A stretch of 64,000 nucleotides of DNA from Piliocolobus tephrosceles (Eukaryota > Chordata > Mammalia > Primates > Cercopithecidae): contig NC_045439.1 in NCBI RefSeq assembly GCF_002776525.5, forward strand, positions 155,151,407-155,215,406. The letters are read 5' to 3'. Numbering within the stretch: position 1 is the stretch's first letter; each line of letters starts with the position of its first letter. The notes under the pieces are model-generated. The model was given only the letters and a program-made list of their open reading frames with translations, did no database searches and had not been told where the DNA came from. Positions 10,681 through 23,224 of this stretch are shown here, in pieces. A program made the translations under genes and the position numbers.

Positions 10681-12735
10681 TAAATGGGCAAGGGGAGGGA
10701 GCAGTAATGGTACTCAGAGAAAGCAGCTGCAGCTGGAGGAGGACTACCCCAGAGGGGCGTGGTCTTCAGTAGAGGGCACGCCTACTGCCAAACTCTAGCC
10801 CAGGAGAGAGGGAGCCAGGGGATAAAGGTCCTGAGCCCTCTTCCATCTGCCCTCCAATCTGTTACTATTTTCCAATGGCTAAATCTAGTAGAAGCCACAG
10901 TGCAAGGGAACTTGTTGATTGAGTTCATAAAAGTCGGTCTCTTGGTCTTAGGAAGGTGTGAAAGGTAGAGTGTGAATTTGATTGGATTAATAAAAAAATT
11001 TCCAGTTTAGTAATGGAATACCCGCAATCTATCTTAGCCATGTTGGGGTCAGATGGAGTCACAGGGAAAGACTGTGCCAATGACTAGGCAAAGAAAGCTT
11101 TGCATTGGCCTTTTAAGGCCAAAATCAATTAGGATGTCTGCCATCAGCAGACAGAATGACTACAACTAATTCTTGAATCTTATTTTAAGCATTGGTGAAA
11201 TATGCTATGAGCAATAGACAGCATCTACTAAAAGGCAATAATTTCTCATTATGATGAAGCACAACAAATATTTTTACTTGGGGTACAGTGAGGTAATCTA
11301 CTTGCTTATTGGAAAAAGAGTCAAGGGAGAAATCACTGCCGCAACATTGTCATAGAGAGAAAGCCAGCCTGGAGCCTGTCAGAGGCAATAGAAGACGTGA
11401 AGACTCCCTGGGAAGTAAAATGCTTTTACCTTGAACATAACCAGAGCAGGTCAGTTCACAGGCCGAATTAAGATGTATAATTTAGTGTGTGGCTCCTGCA
11501 GACCTGCTGCATTTGAGTCCGAGTAGAATGAGGCAATGCTGTTTGAAATAGTCCTGTGAACTCAGCATGGAATTGCAACGCCAGTGCATTTAACCCCACC
11601 ACACAGTGAATTCCTGTCATGTTGCTTTTTTTCTCTTAGGACTTACAGCTCTTTTTCCTCTGGTTTCTTGGATGAAAAATATGTGTGATGATTCCATACT
11701 GCCTTCTGACTTTCTAATGGATTGTCACAGAGAAGCGTTTGCCCTGCTCTAAAGCCTTCTTCTGACGTGGACCACACTAGAGGGTTGAGGTTGAAGTTCA
11801 TTTGCTCAGGGAAGATGCTTTTTTCTTGAAACAACCAGCTAGTCAGCCTGGTTTGGCTCAGGTCACAAGTTCCAATGAGCCTTCTGTGGGTTGTGGTTTT
11901 CACGTCAGTTGCATTTTCAAAGCTTTTGCAGTGCTCCATCCCATGTATGTACCACCCAGTGGCCAGCCGAGGCCCTGGGAGATTGTCTTATCTCTTCATT
12001 TCTTTTCAAGGCCCTTCATATGCTGTTTAAGATCAGATCCACAATCCACAGGTTGGGGTTAATTCAGGTGTCCATGAATAAATTTACGGGTCACTTTGTA
12101 AGATCCTTCTCCATAATCTCCCCTGTACTTCTGGGCTCTCTGAGGCTCTGATTTCAGTCCTCTCACTAGAAATCTAAGACTATTAACCTGCCAACTCTTT
12201 GGCTACACACTTCCTGCAACTCTGCCCACACCTGAAACCAACGAGAGGCAGAACAGAGAGAGAGAAAAAGGAATAGGGGTTTTCCCCCCTACATCTCGGA
12301 ACTATAATTCCTCTAATCATAGAGAAATGCTTTCCTCCCTCGGAGTTTTAGGTGCCAACAAGAAAACGTCTTCCTATTCTTGATTCTAAATTACAGGACT
12401 TCTCCTATAACTTCCTCTGTTTGTGCTGATATTCACTGCCATGTTTCAGGCACATTTGAGTCCAGGCTTAAGGGCTACTGAAGGATAAAGTTGAGAAACT
12501 TAACTGCCTTACAGTTGGGTGATATTTCAAAGCCTGGTCTTCCTCATCAATCTGCTTGCTACCATTTGCTTTTAGAGTGTTCAGATAGCTGCTCTATGCA
12601 TTTTATGTTGGTGTTTTTTGCAGTTGCATTCAGTGGGAGAGCTAGGATAGAGTGCACTTACTTTATCTTACATGGAATTGAAACACCTTATATACTGTGT
12701 GATTCCTTCCAAACGTGTTAACTTTAGCATAGATC
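10681..12735. other. Two kilobases of non-coding sequence
   Basis: No repeat family, exon or RNA gene recognised. Overlapping 60-98-codon open frames at 11643-12151 on both strands have no known product. The absence of young repeats makes it a reasonable place to look for a conserved non-coding element. Confidence 0.4.
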
Positions 12736-13520
12736 TCGTTCTCTATCCCTTTACATCTAGCAGTGTTCTGGACATATTTGTTTGATTATTCCCCTGATAT
12801 TCAATATTTCCAAAACTGAATTCATCTTCTTCTCCTGAAGCCTATTCCTCTGTGTGCATTTATCTTTGTGAATGGCACCGCAATCTACCCAGCCACCTAC
12901 ATCTGAAAACATGAAGCTAAATTCTTTCCTGTCACACATATTCAATAAACCACCAGACCCTTTCAATTCTATCTTTTTATTTAATTTTTACTTATTTATT
13001 TAGAGACAGAGTCTCACTCTTTCACCCATGCTGGAGTGCAGTGGCACAATCTCGGCTCACTGTAGCCTAGATCTTCTGGGTTCAAGCAATTCTCACGCCT
13101 TAGCGTGAGACCCAAATAACTGGGATTACAGGCATGTGCCACCACGCCTGTCTGATTTTTTCTGTATTTTTAGTAGAGATGGGGTTTTGCTATGTTGGTT
13201 AGGCTGGTCTCAAACTCAAGTGATCCACCCACCTCAGGCTCCCAAAGTGCTGGGATTATAGTCATGAGGCACCATGCCTGGCCTGAAATCTGTCTTTTTA
13301 AATTGACTATCTCTTCTCCATCCATATTGCTACTGCTTTAGTTTTAGCTATCAACACTTCTTTCTGGAATACTGAAAGACCTTTCTAAGTGATTTATACC
13401 ACTAGTCTTACCCCCTATTTGTCTAGTCTCTACTTCTGAAGTAATCTTTTTATAACAAGTATAAATAAGTAGCTTAGGATTCTTCAGTGGATCCTGGGAT
13501 AGTGAAGCTCCTTCATCTGT
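12736..13520 (+). mobile_element. L2-type LINE remnant, split by an Alu
   Basis: The pieces 12736-12971 and 13284-13520 contain 'tccaaaactgaattcatc', 'gaatggcaccgcaatctacc', 'accagaccctttcaattcta' and, after the Alu, 'attcttcagtggatcctggg', in the order of an ancient L2-like element. No frame survives. Confidence 0.55.
12972..13283 (-). mobile_element. AluS, full length
   Basis: A/T-rich tail then a body from 'gagacagagtctcactc' to 'gcctggcc'. 'tctatctttttatt' and 'tctgtctttttaaat' are the aged duplicated flanks. Confidence 0.93.
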
Positions 13521-14138
13521 GTTCAGTACAAAGTTTCTTATAGCATACTGCTTTCCAGGGCCCAGAACAAAGGAACTGTAGTCCCAAGATCATAAGACAA
13601 ATTCCCATTTCTTTTTTTTTCCCTCTGTTCTGCTCCTCTTTGGCTCCGGATATGTGTACCACAAGTGTGGTAAGAGCATTCTATATGGAAGTTTCTGGGT
13701 GGATGAGGCAATAGTGTGAAGTTCTTTTTTTTTTTTTTTTTCTAAATAATAGTAGCTTTATGCCTTGTGTTGTGGCTTTATTGCTATAAAATCCAATGTT
13801 ATAATTTTCTCAATCTTGACTCGAGTTTCCCAACTGTGACTAACATACGGAGTTCTAACCATGACATTTTCTCCATTTACATAACCAAGACTTATAAAGA
13901 CCAGGGGGAAAAAGTACTTGATCCTGTAAACAGGCACCACATGTCCGTAATTCTCATAAAGGATATGGCCTTTATATCAGTCCCTCTCTTCTTTTATTTC
14001 TAAATTAGAATCTTCATTGAGTGTTTTTACTGTCTATACCAGCTGTAGTGAACTCCTGGTGCCCTTTTTCTAGATTTTATTGTTTAAGGGATGACCTTAG
14101 GGGGCAGCACTTTACCTGATCAGACATGCTGAAGCTCT
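13521..14138. other. Non-coding stretch, nothing recognised
   Basis: Contains a T(17)-type run near 13726-13741 and short open frames on both strands with no recognisable product. Confidence 0.4.
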
Positions 14139-14490
14139 CCAATGAGTGTGGCTTTTTTTTTCTTTGAAAGACAAGGACTTGCTGTGTCTCTCAGGCTGGA
14201 ATACAGTGGTGCAGTGGCACAATCTCAGTCCACTGCAGTTTCAGCCTCCTAGGCAATCCCCTTGCCTCAGCCTCACTAGCAGCTGGGAGTACAGACGTGC
14301 ACCACATTCCCAGCTAATTTTCTTTCTTTCTCTTCTTTTTTTTTTTTTTTTTTTTTTTTTGTAGAAACAAGGTTTCACTATGTTCCCCAGACTGGTCTCA
14401 AATTCCTGAGCTCAAGCAATCCTCCCACCTTAGCCTCCCAAGGTGCTGGGATTACAGAGGCGAGCTGCTAAGCCTGGTCCCAGTGAGTGT
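14139..14490 (-). mobile_element. AluJ-like with internal T expansion
   Basis: An old Alu body (14153-14479) with an expanded T tract in the middle-A region (about 14337-14360). The flanks 'ccaatgagtgt' (14139) and 'ccagtgagtgt' (14480) are a duplication that has diverged at one base. Confidence 0.9.
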
Positions 14491-14634
14491 TAAAGTAGCA
14501 AGATGTGAGACTTTGTTTAGAAATTATGTAAGACCAAGTTAACAAAATTAAAAAAAAAAAAAAAACTCCTGTATTCAAATTAGATGGAAAACCAATTTGT
14601 TGGCAGAAGGCAGTAAATGAAGAACAACATGGCC

Positions 14635-14780
14635 TATGAAGCAATGTAGTGAGACAGACCTGGGTTTGAAACTTGCATATTCTGAGCCATATTCCCTTAG
14701 ACAAGTTCCTTTATCTCTCTGAATTTCAGTTTCCTCATCTGTAAAATGGAGATGTACTGATTACATGAGACAACAAAATG
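14635..14780 (+). mobile_element. MIR
   Basis: 'agacctgggtttgaaact', 'cttagacaagttcctttat' and 'cagtttcctcatctgtaaaa' are consensus MIR blocks in order. Confidence 0.85.
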
Positions 14781-14895
14781 AAAATGTAAGTGTATATGTG
14801 CTCAGTATATACAAATTGCCTCTCTTGGGGAATAGAATACACTGTCATATTCCTATTTGAAATTACAGCATAAACTGTGCTGTGACTTTGAACGG

Positions 14896-15207
14896 ATTCT
14901 GAAATTTTTTTTTTTTTTTTGAGACAGAGTCTCACTCTGTCACCAGGTTGGAGTGCAGTGGCGCGATCTCGGCTCACTGCAGCCTCGGCCTCCTGGGTTC
15001 AAGGGATTCTCGTGCTTCAGCCTCATGAGCAGCTGAGATTATAGGCACGTGCCACCACGCCCAGCTAATTTTTGTATTTTTAGTAGAGACACGGTTTACC
15101 ATGTTGGCCAGGCTGGTGTCGATCTCCTGACCTCGTGATCCGCCCACCTCGGCCTCCCAAAGTACTGGGATTACAGGCATGAGCCACTGTACCCAGCCAA
15201 TTCTGAA
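14896..15207 (-). mobile_element. Alu, full length
   Basis: T tail 14905-14920 and a body to 15198. 'attctgaa' is duplicated at 14896 and 15200. Confidence 0.94.
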
Positions 15208-15517
15208 CATTTTTAACACTCCTCCCCCAACATCACACACTTCTCCTAATCCATGGGAATTGAGGAGATAAGAGGAGCTAGAGGAAAATGATGCTTGAAG
15301 AGAAAGGAGAGCATTCTATGTTTCCAGAACAGCATAGCTCATCTGCTGCTTCCCTTCAGTTTGTCTGAGAATTATTAACTGAACTCCTAATGCTTAGTGC
15401 TCAGTATCATGCTCAGTGGATATTGACAGCTTTGCAATTGCTTTTATTACTGATTATTATAAATTACACAATAAGAGACTACCTCCTAAGTGAGTTCTTG
15501 GACATATGCAGAGAGTT
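15208..15517. other. Short non-coding stretch, nothing recognised
   Basis: Unique-looking AT-rich DNA between two Alus. No signals seen. Confidence 0.45.
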
Positions 15518-15854
15518 TGTACCAATAATTATTTTTTATTTATTTATTTATTTTTTTTGAGGCGGAGTCTCGCTCTGTTGCCCGGACTGGAGTGCAGTGG
15601 CCGGATCTCAGCTCACTGCAAGCTCTGCCTCCCGGGTTTATGCCATTCTCCTGCCTCAGCCTCCGGAGTAGCTGGGACTACAGGCGCCCGCCACCTCGCC
15701 CGGCTAGTTTTTGTATTTTTAATAGAGACGGGGTTTCACCGTGTTAGCCAGGATGGTCTCGATCTCCTGACCTCGTGATCCGCCCGTCTCGGCCTCCCAA
15801 AGTGCTGGGATTACAGGCTTGAGCCACCGCGCCCGGCCTGTACCAATAATTATT
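15518..15854 (-). mobile_element. AluY (Old World monkey type), 16-bp target duplication
   Basis: A near-consensus body ends at 15838, with a TTTA-type tail. The perfect duplication 'tgtaccaataattatt' is at 15518-15533 and 15839-15854. One of the youngest insertions in the window. Confidence 0.97.
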
Positions 15855-15924
15855 AAGTATCCCTACACATGTGCATCTTTAGAAAATGCTGGCAATGAAC
15901 ATTTTAGAAAAGTTTAAAAAACAC

Positions 15925-16227
15925 AGCTGGGGGCAGTGGCTCACACCTATAATCCCAGCACTCTGAGAAGCTGAGGTGGGGGGATTGCTTGAGTCCAAGA
16001 GTTCCAGACCAGCCTGGGGAACATGGCGAAACCCTGTTTCTACAAAAAAAATACAAAAAAACTAGCTGGGTGGTGGTGGCACGTGCCTGTAGTCCCGCCT
16101 ACTCGGGAGGCTGAGGTGGGAGGACCACTTGAGCCTAGTATGTTGAGACTGCAGTGAGCCATGTTTGCACCACTGCACTCCAGCCTAAGCGACAGAGCAA
16201 GAACCCATCTCTAAAAAAAAAAAAAAA
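15925..16227 (+). mobile_element. AluJ/S, full length
   Basis: Begins 'gctgggggcagtggctcac' and ends in an A tail at 16213-16227. It lies only 70 bp from the inverted AluY before it. Confidence 0.92.
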
Positions 16228-16976
16228 GACTGCTTGAATGAGAACAGCCCCATGCACAATTGTGAAAGAGGCAAGGCCTCTCCTGGTCTCCTGACATTCT
16301 GGTTTGACCAGATATCTGCAATTTTCATAACCTTCATTTTATCACTCTTAATTTTCTCTCTCTTCCTCAAGGAGTTACTTTTACCAGACTCTTCCTCCTT
16401 TCTGTCTTCCTTTGCTCAAAACATACTTTTATGTAGCTTTTTGCTATGTAGAAGCAGTTAGAAAAAACCTGAGGAAAATAATGCACTAAAGATATCGAGG
16501 GCTAATGAATAGTTACTGTATTATCATTCCCAGGGTGTGGGCGATGCTTCTTTTAAGCAAGGAAGACTTGAAGACTGGGCAGTAACTTAAGAAACTAGAA
16601 ATATAGAGTTTGTGTGTGGGGATGGTAGCCACAGAGACATTTCTGAGGTCCCTCATATTACACAAGGAAGCAGTCACCTTCCCTAATTATGTGACATTTC
16701 AGCCATTTCTGTGGTGAAGTCATTGAAAATCTGTACAGGGCCAGCACTTCCTTATAGATTTTTTGCTGTTTCTCTGCTATTCCATTTGGCTCCAAATAGA
16801 CAACAGGAAGGAAATAAGAAGGAAATACAACAACAAAAAATAAATAAAAAAGAAAATCACAAAACTTGATTAAGACTTGATTTATTTAAATTTTAAACTT
16901 TTACATTGAAATGTTTACTGTTGACTCCAAATTTGGGGCCTAAGATCTTTCCTCACATTGTGTTTTAAGTTAAATC
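16228..16976. other. Non-coding stretch upstream of the FMN1 exon
   Basis: No repeat or exon recognised in this 750-bp stretch. Candidate location for intronic regulatory sequence only by proximity. Confidence 0.4.
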
Positions 16977-17306
16977 AATAATTTGAGCTCGGCCGGGCGC
17001 GGTGGCTCAAGCCTGTAATCCCAGCACTTTGGGAGGCCGAGACGGGCGGATCACGAGGTCAGGAGATCGAGACCATCCTGGCTAACACGGTGAAACCCCG
17101 TCTCTACTAAAAATACAAAAAAACTAGCCGGGCGAAGTGGCGGGCGCCTGTAGTCCCAGCTACTCGGGAGGCTGAGGCAGGAGAATGGCGTAAACCCGGG
17201 AGGCAGAGCTTGCAGTGAGCTGAGATCCGGCCACTGCACTCCAGCCCAGGCGACAGAGCAAGACTCCATCTCAAAAAATAAAATAAAAAAAAAAATAATT
17301 TGAGCT
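16977..17306 (+). mobile_element. AluY (Old World monkey type), 14-bp target duplication
   Basis: The body starts 'ggccgggcgcggtggctcaag' at 16991 and ends in an A-rich tail. The perfect duplication 'aataatttgagctc' is at 16977-16990 and 17293-17306. It sits about 520 bp before the FMN1 coding exon, in the sense direction. Confidence 0.97.
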
Positions 17307-17439
17307 CAGATCTTGAAGGTGGTTTTTAGAGGGTAAAAAGGCCTGATCTATCTTTGCAAAGTAATATTCCAAATATGAGTTATGAAAATGGCTGTGTTTT
17401 CTAAGGATCTCAAAGCCCGCTAGAGAAGGACTTCTGGGA

Positions 17440-17530
17440 GTTTTGATAGCTCTGTTTTACAGAAGAACATAAACCGAGGTCTAGAGAAGTTGAGAGACCC
17501 GATCCAGGCTGCACAGTGAGTCCCCATGGA
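17440..17530 (-). mobile_element. MIR fragment
   Basis: 'gctctgttttacagaagaac' then 'tctagagaagttgagagac' and 'gctgcacagtgagtcc' match the antisense MIR core. Confidence 0.6.
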
Positions 17531-17807
17531 GTGAAAGGGAACTTTTGTCCTGGGGATGAAATGAGAGGACTTTCCCGTCTCTCAGTTATACAGAAGTTCT
17601 ACTGATCAGGAGTGGGGTGGGACTGAGGAAGAGATTGAAATCTGGCTGTTGTCTGACTCCTTGAGTTGTTGAGGTCAGCCAGAGAGGAAGGATAAGTCAT
17701 GGTTATGCTTTGATTTTACGTTGGTGTGTGATTTATGCACTCTGTTAGACAAGCTGCTTTCTTCCCCTGTTCCTCTAACAGGCAGTCTCATTGCTGGAGA
17801 TGACTGT

Positions 17808-17825
17808 CAGCTGCTTTCTCTGCAG
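17808..17825 (+). promoter_or_regulatory. Probable splice acceptor of the FMN1 exon
   Basis: 'cagctgctttctctgcag' ends in AG at 17824-17825 with a pyrimidine-rich run before it. This would place the exon start at 17826. An alternative acceptor, 'cttcccctgttcctctaacag', ends at 17781. Both are plausible and they would differ only in 5' untranslated sequence. Confidence 0.6.
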
Positions 17826-17837
17826 AGCCACCATCAC

Positions 17838-17903
17838 ATGCCTCACCACTGGAGCCTGGGAAGCCTGACCACAAACCGGCATCTCCAAGGCATGAATAAT
17901 TAG
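17838..17903 (+). promoter_or_regulatory. Upstream ORFs in the FMN1 leader
   Basis: An ATG at 17838 opens a 21-codon ORF ending with TAG at 17901. A second ATG at 17892 in the same frame gives a three-codon ORF with the same stop. The stop lies 9 nt before the FMN1 ATG. The 17838 start has a weak context (C at -3, C at +4) and the 17892 start a moderate one (G at -3). If both are in the mature leader they could tune initiation at 17913. The function is inferred, not shown. Confidence 0.5.
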
Positions 17904-17912
17904 GTAGGCATA

Positions 17913-19770
17913 ATGGAAGGTACTCATTGCACCCTCCAATTGCATAAGCCCATTACGGAACTCTGCTACATCAGCTTCTATCTTCCAAAGGGGGAAGTCA
18001 GAGGATTTTCGTACAAGGGCGCTGTAACTCTAGACAGATCCACTAAAGGGTTTCATAACTGCTACCAAGTCAGGGAGGAGTCAGACATCATCAGCCTCAG
18101 CCAGGAGCCAGACGAACATCCAGGCGACATATTTTTCAAGCAGACTCCCACGAAAGACATTCTAACTGAGCTGTACAAACTCACAACAGAGAGGGAGAGA
18201 CTGCTAACCAATCTCCTGAGCTCAGACCACATCCTCGGGATCACCATGGGGAACCAGGAGGGGAAGCTGCAAGAGCTGTCGGTGAGCCTGGCCCCCGAGG
18301 ATGACTGTTTCCAGAGTGCTGGTGACTGGCAGGGAGAGCTCCCCGTGGGCCCTCCCAGTAAGAGGAGCACCCACGGGAACAAAAAGCCTCGGAGGTCTGG
18401 TGGAAGGAGAGAGAGCGCTGGGGCTCTCCCACAGAAGAGGACCAAAAGAAAAGGGCGTGGAGGCCGAGAATCAGCTCCTCTGATGGGCAAGGACCAGATC
18501 TGTTCCAGCCACTCCCTTCCTCTTTCTAGAACAAGGCCTCATCTTTGGGTACTAGAGGAGAGAGGAAATCTGCTCCCGAATGGGGCACTTGCCTCATCCC
18601 TGCAGAGGAGAGAGAGCTGCCCCACAGATATTCCCAAGACGCCAGACCCAGACCTTAGCCTTGGGAACTCTGAGACGGCTTTCAAGGACACTGGGCTCGG
18701 ACGAGGAGTGCTGCCCCCTGACTGCAGCTCCCCAGAGGTAGGAGGGGATGGCGTTCGGAGGCCGCCGAGCAGCGGGCTGCAGCATCAGCAAACAGGTTTG
18801 TCTGAAAGTCACCCGGACCCTGAGAAGCGTCCAGAGGCAGAAAAGGATGAGATGGAGAAGTCGGCTAAGCAGAGTTGCAAGCAGATACCTGTCTCCAAAG
18901 TGGTGGCCAAAGTTCAGGACCTGTCCTCCCAGGTACAAAGAGTAGTTAAAACGCATTCTAAGGGTAAGGCGAGGATTGCCATTTGCCCAGCAGCCCACGC
19001 TGAGTTTGTACCCAAAGCTGACTTGCTTACCCTCCCGGGAGCTGAGGTCGGGGCTCATGGTTCCAGGCGGCGGGGCAAGGAGCGGCAAGGGGATGGGTCA
19101 TCGCAGTCGCCAGCCAGGGAAACAGCCACCATTTCTAGTGCGTCGGCCTGTGCCCAGGGGGCTGTGAACAAGGTCCTCCTGAAGGTGATAGAGAGCGAGA
19201 AGTTAGATGAAGCCCCTGAGGGGAAAAGACTGGGCTTCCCTGTGCACACGAGCGTCCCTCACACTGGCCCAGAAACCAGAAACAAGAGGAGAGCCGGGTT
19301 GCCCCTCAGTGGCCACAAGTCCTTGTTTCTGGATCTGCCCCACAAAGTAGGTCCTGACTCCTCCCAACCCAGAGCGGATAAGAAGCAGCCATGCCCCCCA
19401 GCACCAGCAGCTCTCGGCAAGGTGTTGAATAATTCAGCCTCGCAGTCCAGCACACGCAAACGGACGCCACCTGCTCCCTCGCCTCTGTCTCCAAGGCTCC
19501 CCAGCCCTCAGCAGCATCACAGGATCCTCCGGCTGCCTGCACTGCCTGGTGAGAGGGAAGCTGCTCTTAATGACTCTCCTGGTACAAACAGCCGTGTCTT
19601 CTCTGCTGACACCTTGGAGCCACCATCCTCTGCAAAGGTCACGGAGACCAAAGGAGCCAGCCCGGCCTTCCTCAGAGCAGGCCAACCTCGGTTGGTGCCC
19701 GGGGAACCTTTGGAAAAGAGCTTGGGGCCAGGGAAGCCCACAGCTGAGCCTCAGCACCAGTCACCTCCAG
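17913..19770 (+). CDS. FMN1: Formin-1, N-terminal coding exon (partial CDS)
   Basis: Formin-1 nucleates and elongates linear actin filaments through FH1-FH2 domains and acts at adherens junctions and in limb and kidney development. This exon supplies the long isoform's N-terminus, the part reported in mouse to bind microtubules. It gives 619 complete codons. I recognise the start 'MEGTHCTLQLHKPITELCYI' as that of mammalian formin-1. Visible parts are a leucine-rich, probably helical segment (about residues 82-103), a strongly basic nuclear-signal-like region (about 150-185, with KKPRR and KRTKRKGRGGR), a long polar, probably disordered middle, and a proline-rich stretch (about 518-532, PPAPSPLSPRLPSP). 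The ATG at 17913 has A at -3 and G at +4, and in-frame TAG at 17901 blocks extension. Reading past the donor meets TAG at 19773, so the exon must splice on. FH1/FH2 exons lie beyond the window. No frameshift or internal stop is present. Confidence 0.95.
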
Positions 19771-19776
19771 GTTAGT
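19768..19776 (+). promoter_or_regulatory. Splice donor of the FMN1 exon
   Basis: 'cag|gttagt' at 19768-19776 agrees well with the consensus donor. The cut after 19770 leaves phase 1. The intron's third to fifth bases (19773-19775) form an in-frame TAG, so unspliced RNA would end the protein after one more glycine. Confidence 0.85.
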
Positions 19777-22700
19777 CTCTGTTTAAGATGCTTGGAATCT
19801 GTTCTTGGTTGATTCGAGAACTATCAGTCTGCTTGTGCTACTTAGAAACTGACTAATTAACAACGGACCAAAATTCCTAGGCCTGTTAGTTCACTTTGCA
19901 GCAAGAAAACGGGGAGTGGAACGGGGGGGTGTGGTGATGATGAGGATGGTTTTGACCTAGTGGTTCAGAGTTATAGTTGCTTCCAGAAGCAATACTTTGT
20001 GAATGTCTTTTATTTATTTTTCATTATTAGTATTATTTTGGCATTCTCTAAAGCTACTTCTGTGGTTGCGTAAGTGACTCTCAAAGGAAACAGGAACAGG
20101 CAGAGAGAAGTAGTAACTTGTCCCTGCCTTTGATGGTACCAGTGAGTAATTGGCCTCTTGACCTAAATTTTGTTGTTCATGCTGCTGCAGTCATTCTAGG
20201 GATTCTCTAAGCAGAAGTGCAAAAGTACGCTGTGTCTTCGCTTATGTCTGTAGTTAGAGGTTTTTTGGTTTGTTTGTTTTTAGTAATCATCTTGGTAAGT
20301 GCTATTATTTTATGAAAAAAACTTTTGTTTGTCACCAGAAGAGGAATGAATTCAGTCTAATTTGAAGAAACTTGGTTCAAAGTTTTCTTTTTTTTTTACG
20401 GTTTTTAAATTTCCCATATAAGCACAAAATGACTTTATTCTGTAGGTATCTTTTACTTACGGGTTGTTACTGTTACTGGTATAGCATCATTTCTTATGTA
20501 AAAGGTGCTAAAGAGCTCGTTTGACTTATATACTTAATGTGATTTAAAATGTTATGTGAAAATAATTTTTTGGATTCAATAGGACCAAAGAAGACTGTGT
20601 AAAAGAAGCGCCTCTCCAGTATTCATTACATTTGCTAGGCCGTTGTGGCCAGAATCTCAGGGTTTTATATGCCATTGTGCATGTTATGTGTTCTTTTTCA
20701 GAGATCCTCTAACAGCATATGGGCAACGCTTTGTCTACGGAATAGCTCGTAGTATGATAGACAGTCTCTTACAGGTTAGAGCGAACATCAAGTGCAATTT
20801 TTGAGATAAAAAATATCTAGGGAAGAGGAGCTTCAAAGCTTTTTGGTCATTTTGAACTTGTGAAATTTTATAAATCTCTCTGGATCATTGATCCGGGGGT
20901 AGGTCTTTAAAAATGTGGTAAATGCTTTTCATCTCGTTTTTTGCAATATGTCAATCTTGTTTTGATGAGATTTGCTATTTTCATAACTAATATGCTTCAC
21001 CAGGAAAGTCCCAGAATCATAGATTTTATATCATGTATCACAGAACCCTAGTGATGAAAATTCTTTCTCCTGTCGGATGCTGAGGACTTAGAATCACTTG
21101 ACAAGGAAACTCCCTGAGATTAAGGGAGAGATTCCTGGAGTCATGAGTGTAGAATATCTTAGCTGCCTTAACTCCAAAAACTGTGCAGAAACTGTGCATT
21201 CAATACATCGCTCTTTAGTAAATCCTCTTGTTCCTCAATTTAGGATTATCTTATTATTTCGCCCTTTTTCTATTTGAAAAATATCATAAACGCTCCAGTG
21301 TATCTGAGTCAAGGCAGGCACGCAGAGCACGCTCAGTTTCTTTTGGAGACTGACCATGAGCCCCCTGAGTGACAAGTTGAATGGATGATCACGCGTTCCC
21401 TTGGCCTCTCCATGCCATCACCCATAACATTCCCTTTACTTTGGCCTCAGCCTTCCCCTGGGATCTTCAGCAGCACTTTCAGGAGCCAGTCATAAGAACT
21501 GTAAGGATGTCCTGTGCTTCTAACCTTAAAAAAAAAAGGGAGTGGGGGGGGCTGGAAAAGGAAAGGAGAGTAGGAGTGGGTAAGAGCTTTTTTTCTGATA
21601 TGGGTAACTTCTCTACTGTGGAGACTTCCTGCAGGGCCTCCAGCCATTACCTCCTATTGGCCCCACTTTGAAAGGCATGAGGGAGGGGGTTGCCCAGATA
21701 GTACCTTTGATTTGTATCCTGTGTTCGAGTTCCCTTTCCTTTCTTGATTTTCCCTTTCCTGTCGCCGTGAGTCCTCTTTATATTCTGAACCCTTCAGTGA
21801 CTCCCTGCAGCTGGGAAGCCTGTACAGGGAGAATTTTCCTGTTTCCAGCTACCTTTGTCTTTCACTTCATTTCTCTTCCCACCTAGAAGAGAGCTCAGAC
21901 AGTTGCCAGCAGTCCAGGAAGAGGGGTGACTAATTCATTTACCTTCACAGTGGCCCTTTGTCTGAACCCAACTCCCACCTTTCTCCCAGGTTAGCTCTTA
22001 ACCAGATTAAGTTTATGGTCTGTGGACATTTATTTCCTGTGGAAATAACATCTAGGTATTTTTATTGAAGTGATGTCATTAAGATTATTGAAAGCTCTCA
22101 TTAACTGCTCAAGTAAGATATTAAGTCTGGCAAAAGTAATCAGATCTGTTTCCAGTTGGAAGACTCTTCAATGTTAGAGGCAAGTAGTAATTCCCAGGAA
22201 AGAGTGAAACCCGCTTATCCTTGTTACAAGACTGAGCAGTTAAAGCTGACGTTACCATTCATGCAGGATGTAGCATAAGGATGTCACAGAGGCCAGTGAT
22301 GTACCTTCTATTGACTTTGTAATTTTCTTAACTTCTCATTTCAAGGATGATGCATGAGAATCTCTTACCTAGTGGTGATAAAATAGAGAATATACTAACA
22401 AGAACTGGTAGTCAGGTTTTTCTTCTTCTGCCTTCTCCCACCGCCAACCTGGAGATGGGTTTTATAGTATTTTATTTGGAGGATGGAGATGGATGTGGAA
22501 TGTTCGCAAGCCTTTGTGGAGTATGGTCTTCCCCCAGACCTTGAGGAACTCTAGTTGTGCTAGCCTGCAAAGCAGCGTCCTTGGGGCTTCCTTTCTGTTG
22601 TGCTTGCCTTCATTTACCTTTGATTCAAAGTAAACCCTTTTCGTGCCAGAAGAATCACAGGGAGTTTGGCTCACCAGACTCGGGAAATGCCCAATCTTTA

Positions 22701-23060
22701 GTGTGCTCTTGAGTAATCTCGTGGTTGTTTTCCTTTGACGGCAGTCACTGATGTGGTGATGGAAGCATATGCTCCAGGCATAGTTCTTCCTGATATTGAG
22801 AACTGAGAATCACCTGATCAATTCCTGTGCCCATGAAAATATGTAATTAATGCCAATTTATTGAGTTAAGAGGCATACATGAAATAAATTTTATTTACAT
22901 GTGTAAACCCCTAATGCTACTGTCAAAGCTTTGATTTTCTCTGTGGACATGCGTTATGGGGAGTAAATATAAACTCTTCCCATATTAATATGAAGGTTTG
23001 ATGCAATTCCAATGAAATTGTAAAGAAGCTTCGCAACATTAACAGATATATGCAGCTATT
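19777..23060 (+). other. Start of the FMN1 intron, mostly unique sequence
   Basis: No convincing exon or young repeat is seen in 3.3 kb. A weak antisense MIR-like piece lies near 20080-20200. Homopolymer runs occur at about 20388 and 21527. The lack of Alu insertions beside an Alu-rich flank suggests possible constraint, but I cannot measure conservation. Confidence 0.45.
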
Positions 23061-23104
23061 TAATTTAATGTAGTAATTTAATTAATTTAATGTAGTAATT
23101 TAAT
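23061..23104 (+). repeat. 22-bp tandem duplication
   Basis: The unit 'taatttaatgtagtaattta' plus 'at' occurs twice back to back (23061-23082 and 23083-23104). A simple local duplication in AT-rich DNA. Confidence 0.85.
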
Positions 23105-23224
23105 ATTACTACAGAAAGTATGTAGTACATAGAAAATTATCTAAAATTAATTCAGGGGGAAAATAGGACTCAAAAATTGCATCAGCCATATTCTACCCAT
23201 ATAAAACAAATACAGGAATTAAGC

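Larger units (their letters stand above)
17826..19770 (+). other. FMN1 large coding exon (about 1.9 kb)
   Basis: The exon is bounded by a proposed acceptor AG at 17825 and a donor at 19771 ('cag|gttagt'). It contains 87 nt of 5' untranslated sequence with two tiny upstream ORFs, then 1858 coding nt. It ends in phase 1, with one base of a split glycine codon. It is the only stretch in the window with long GC-rich open coding sequence. The first exon and promoter of the transcript were not identified upstream. Confidence 0.85.
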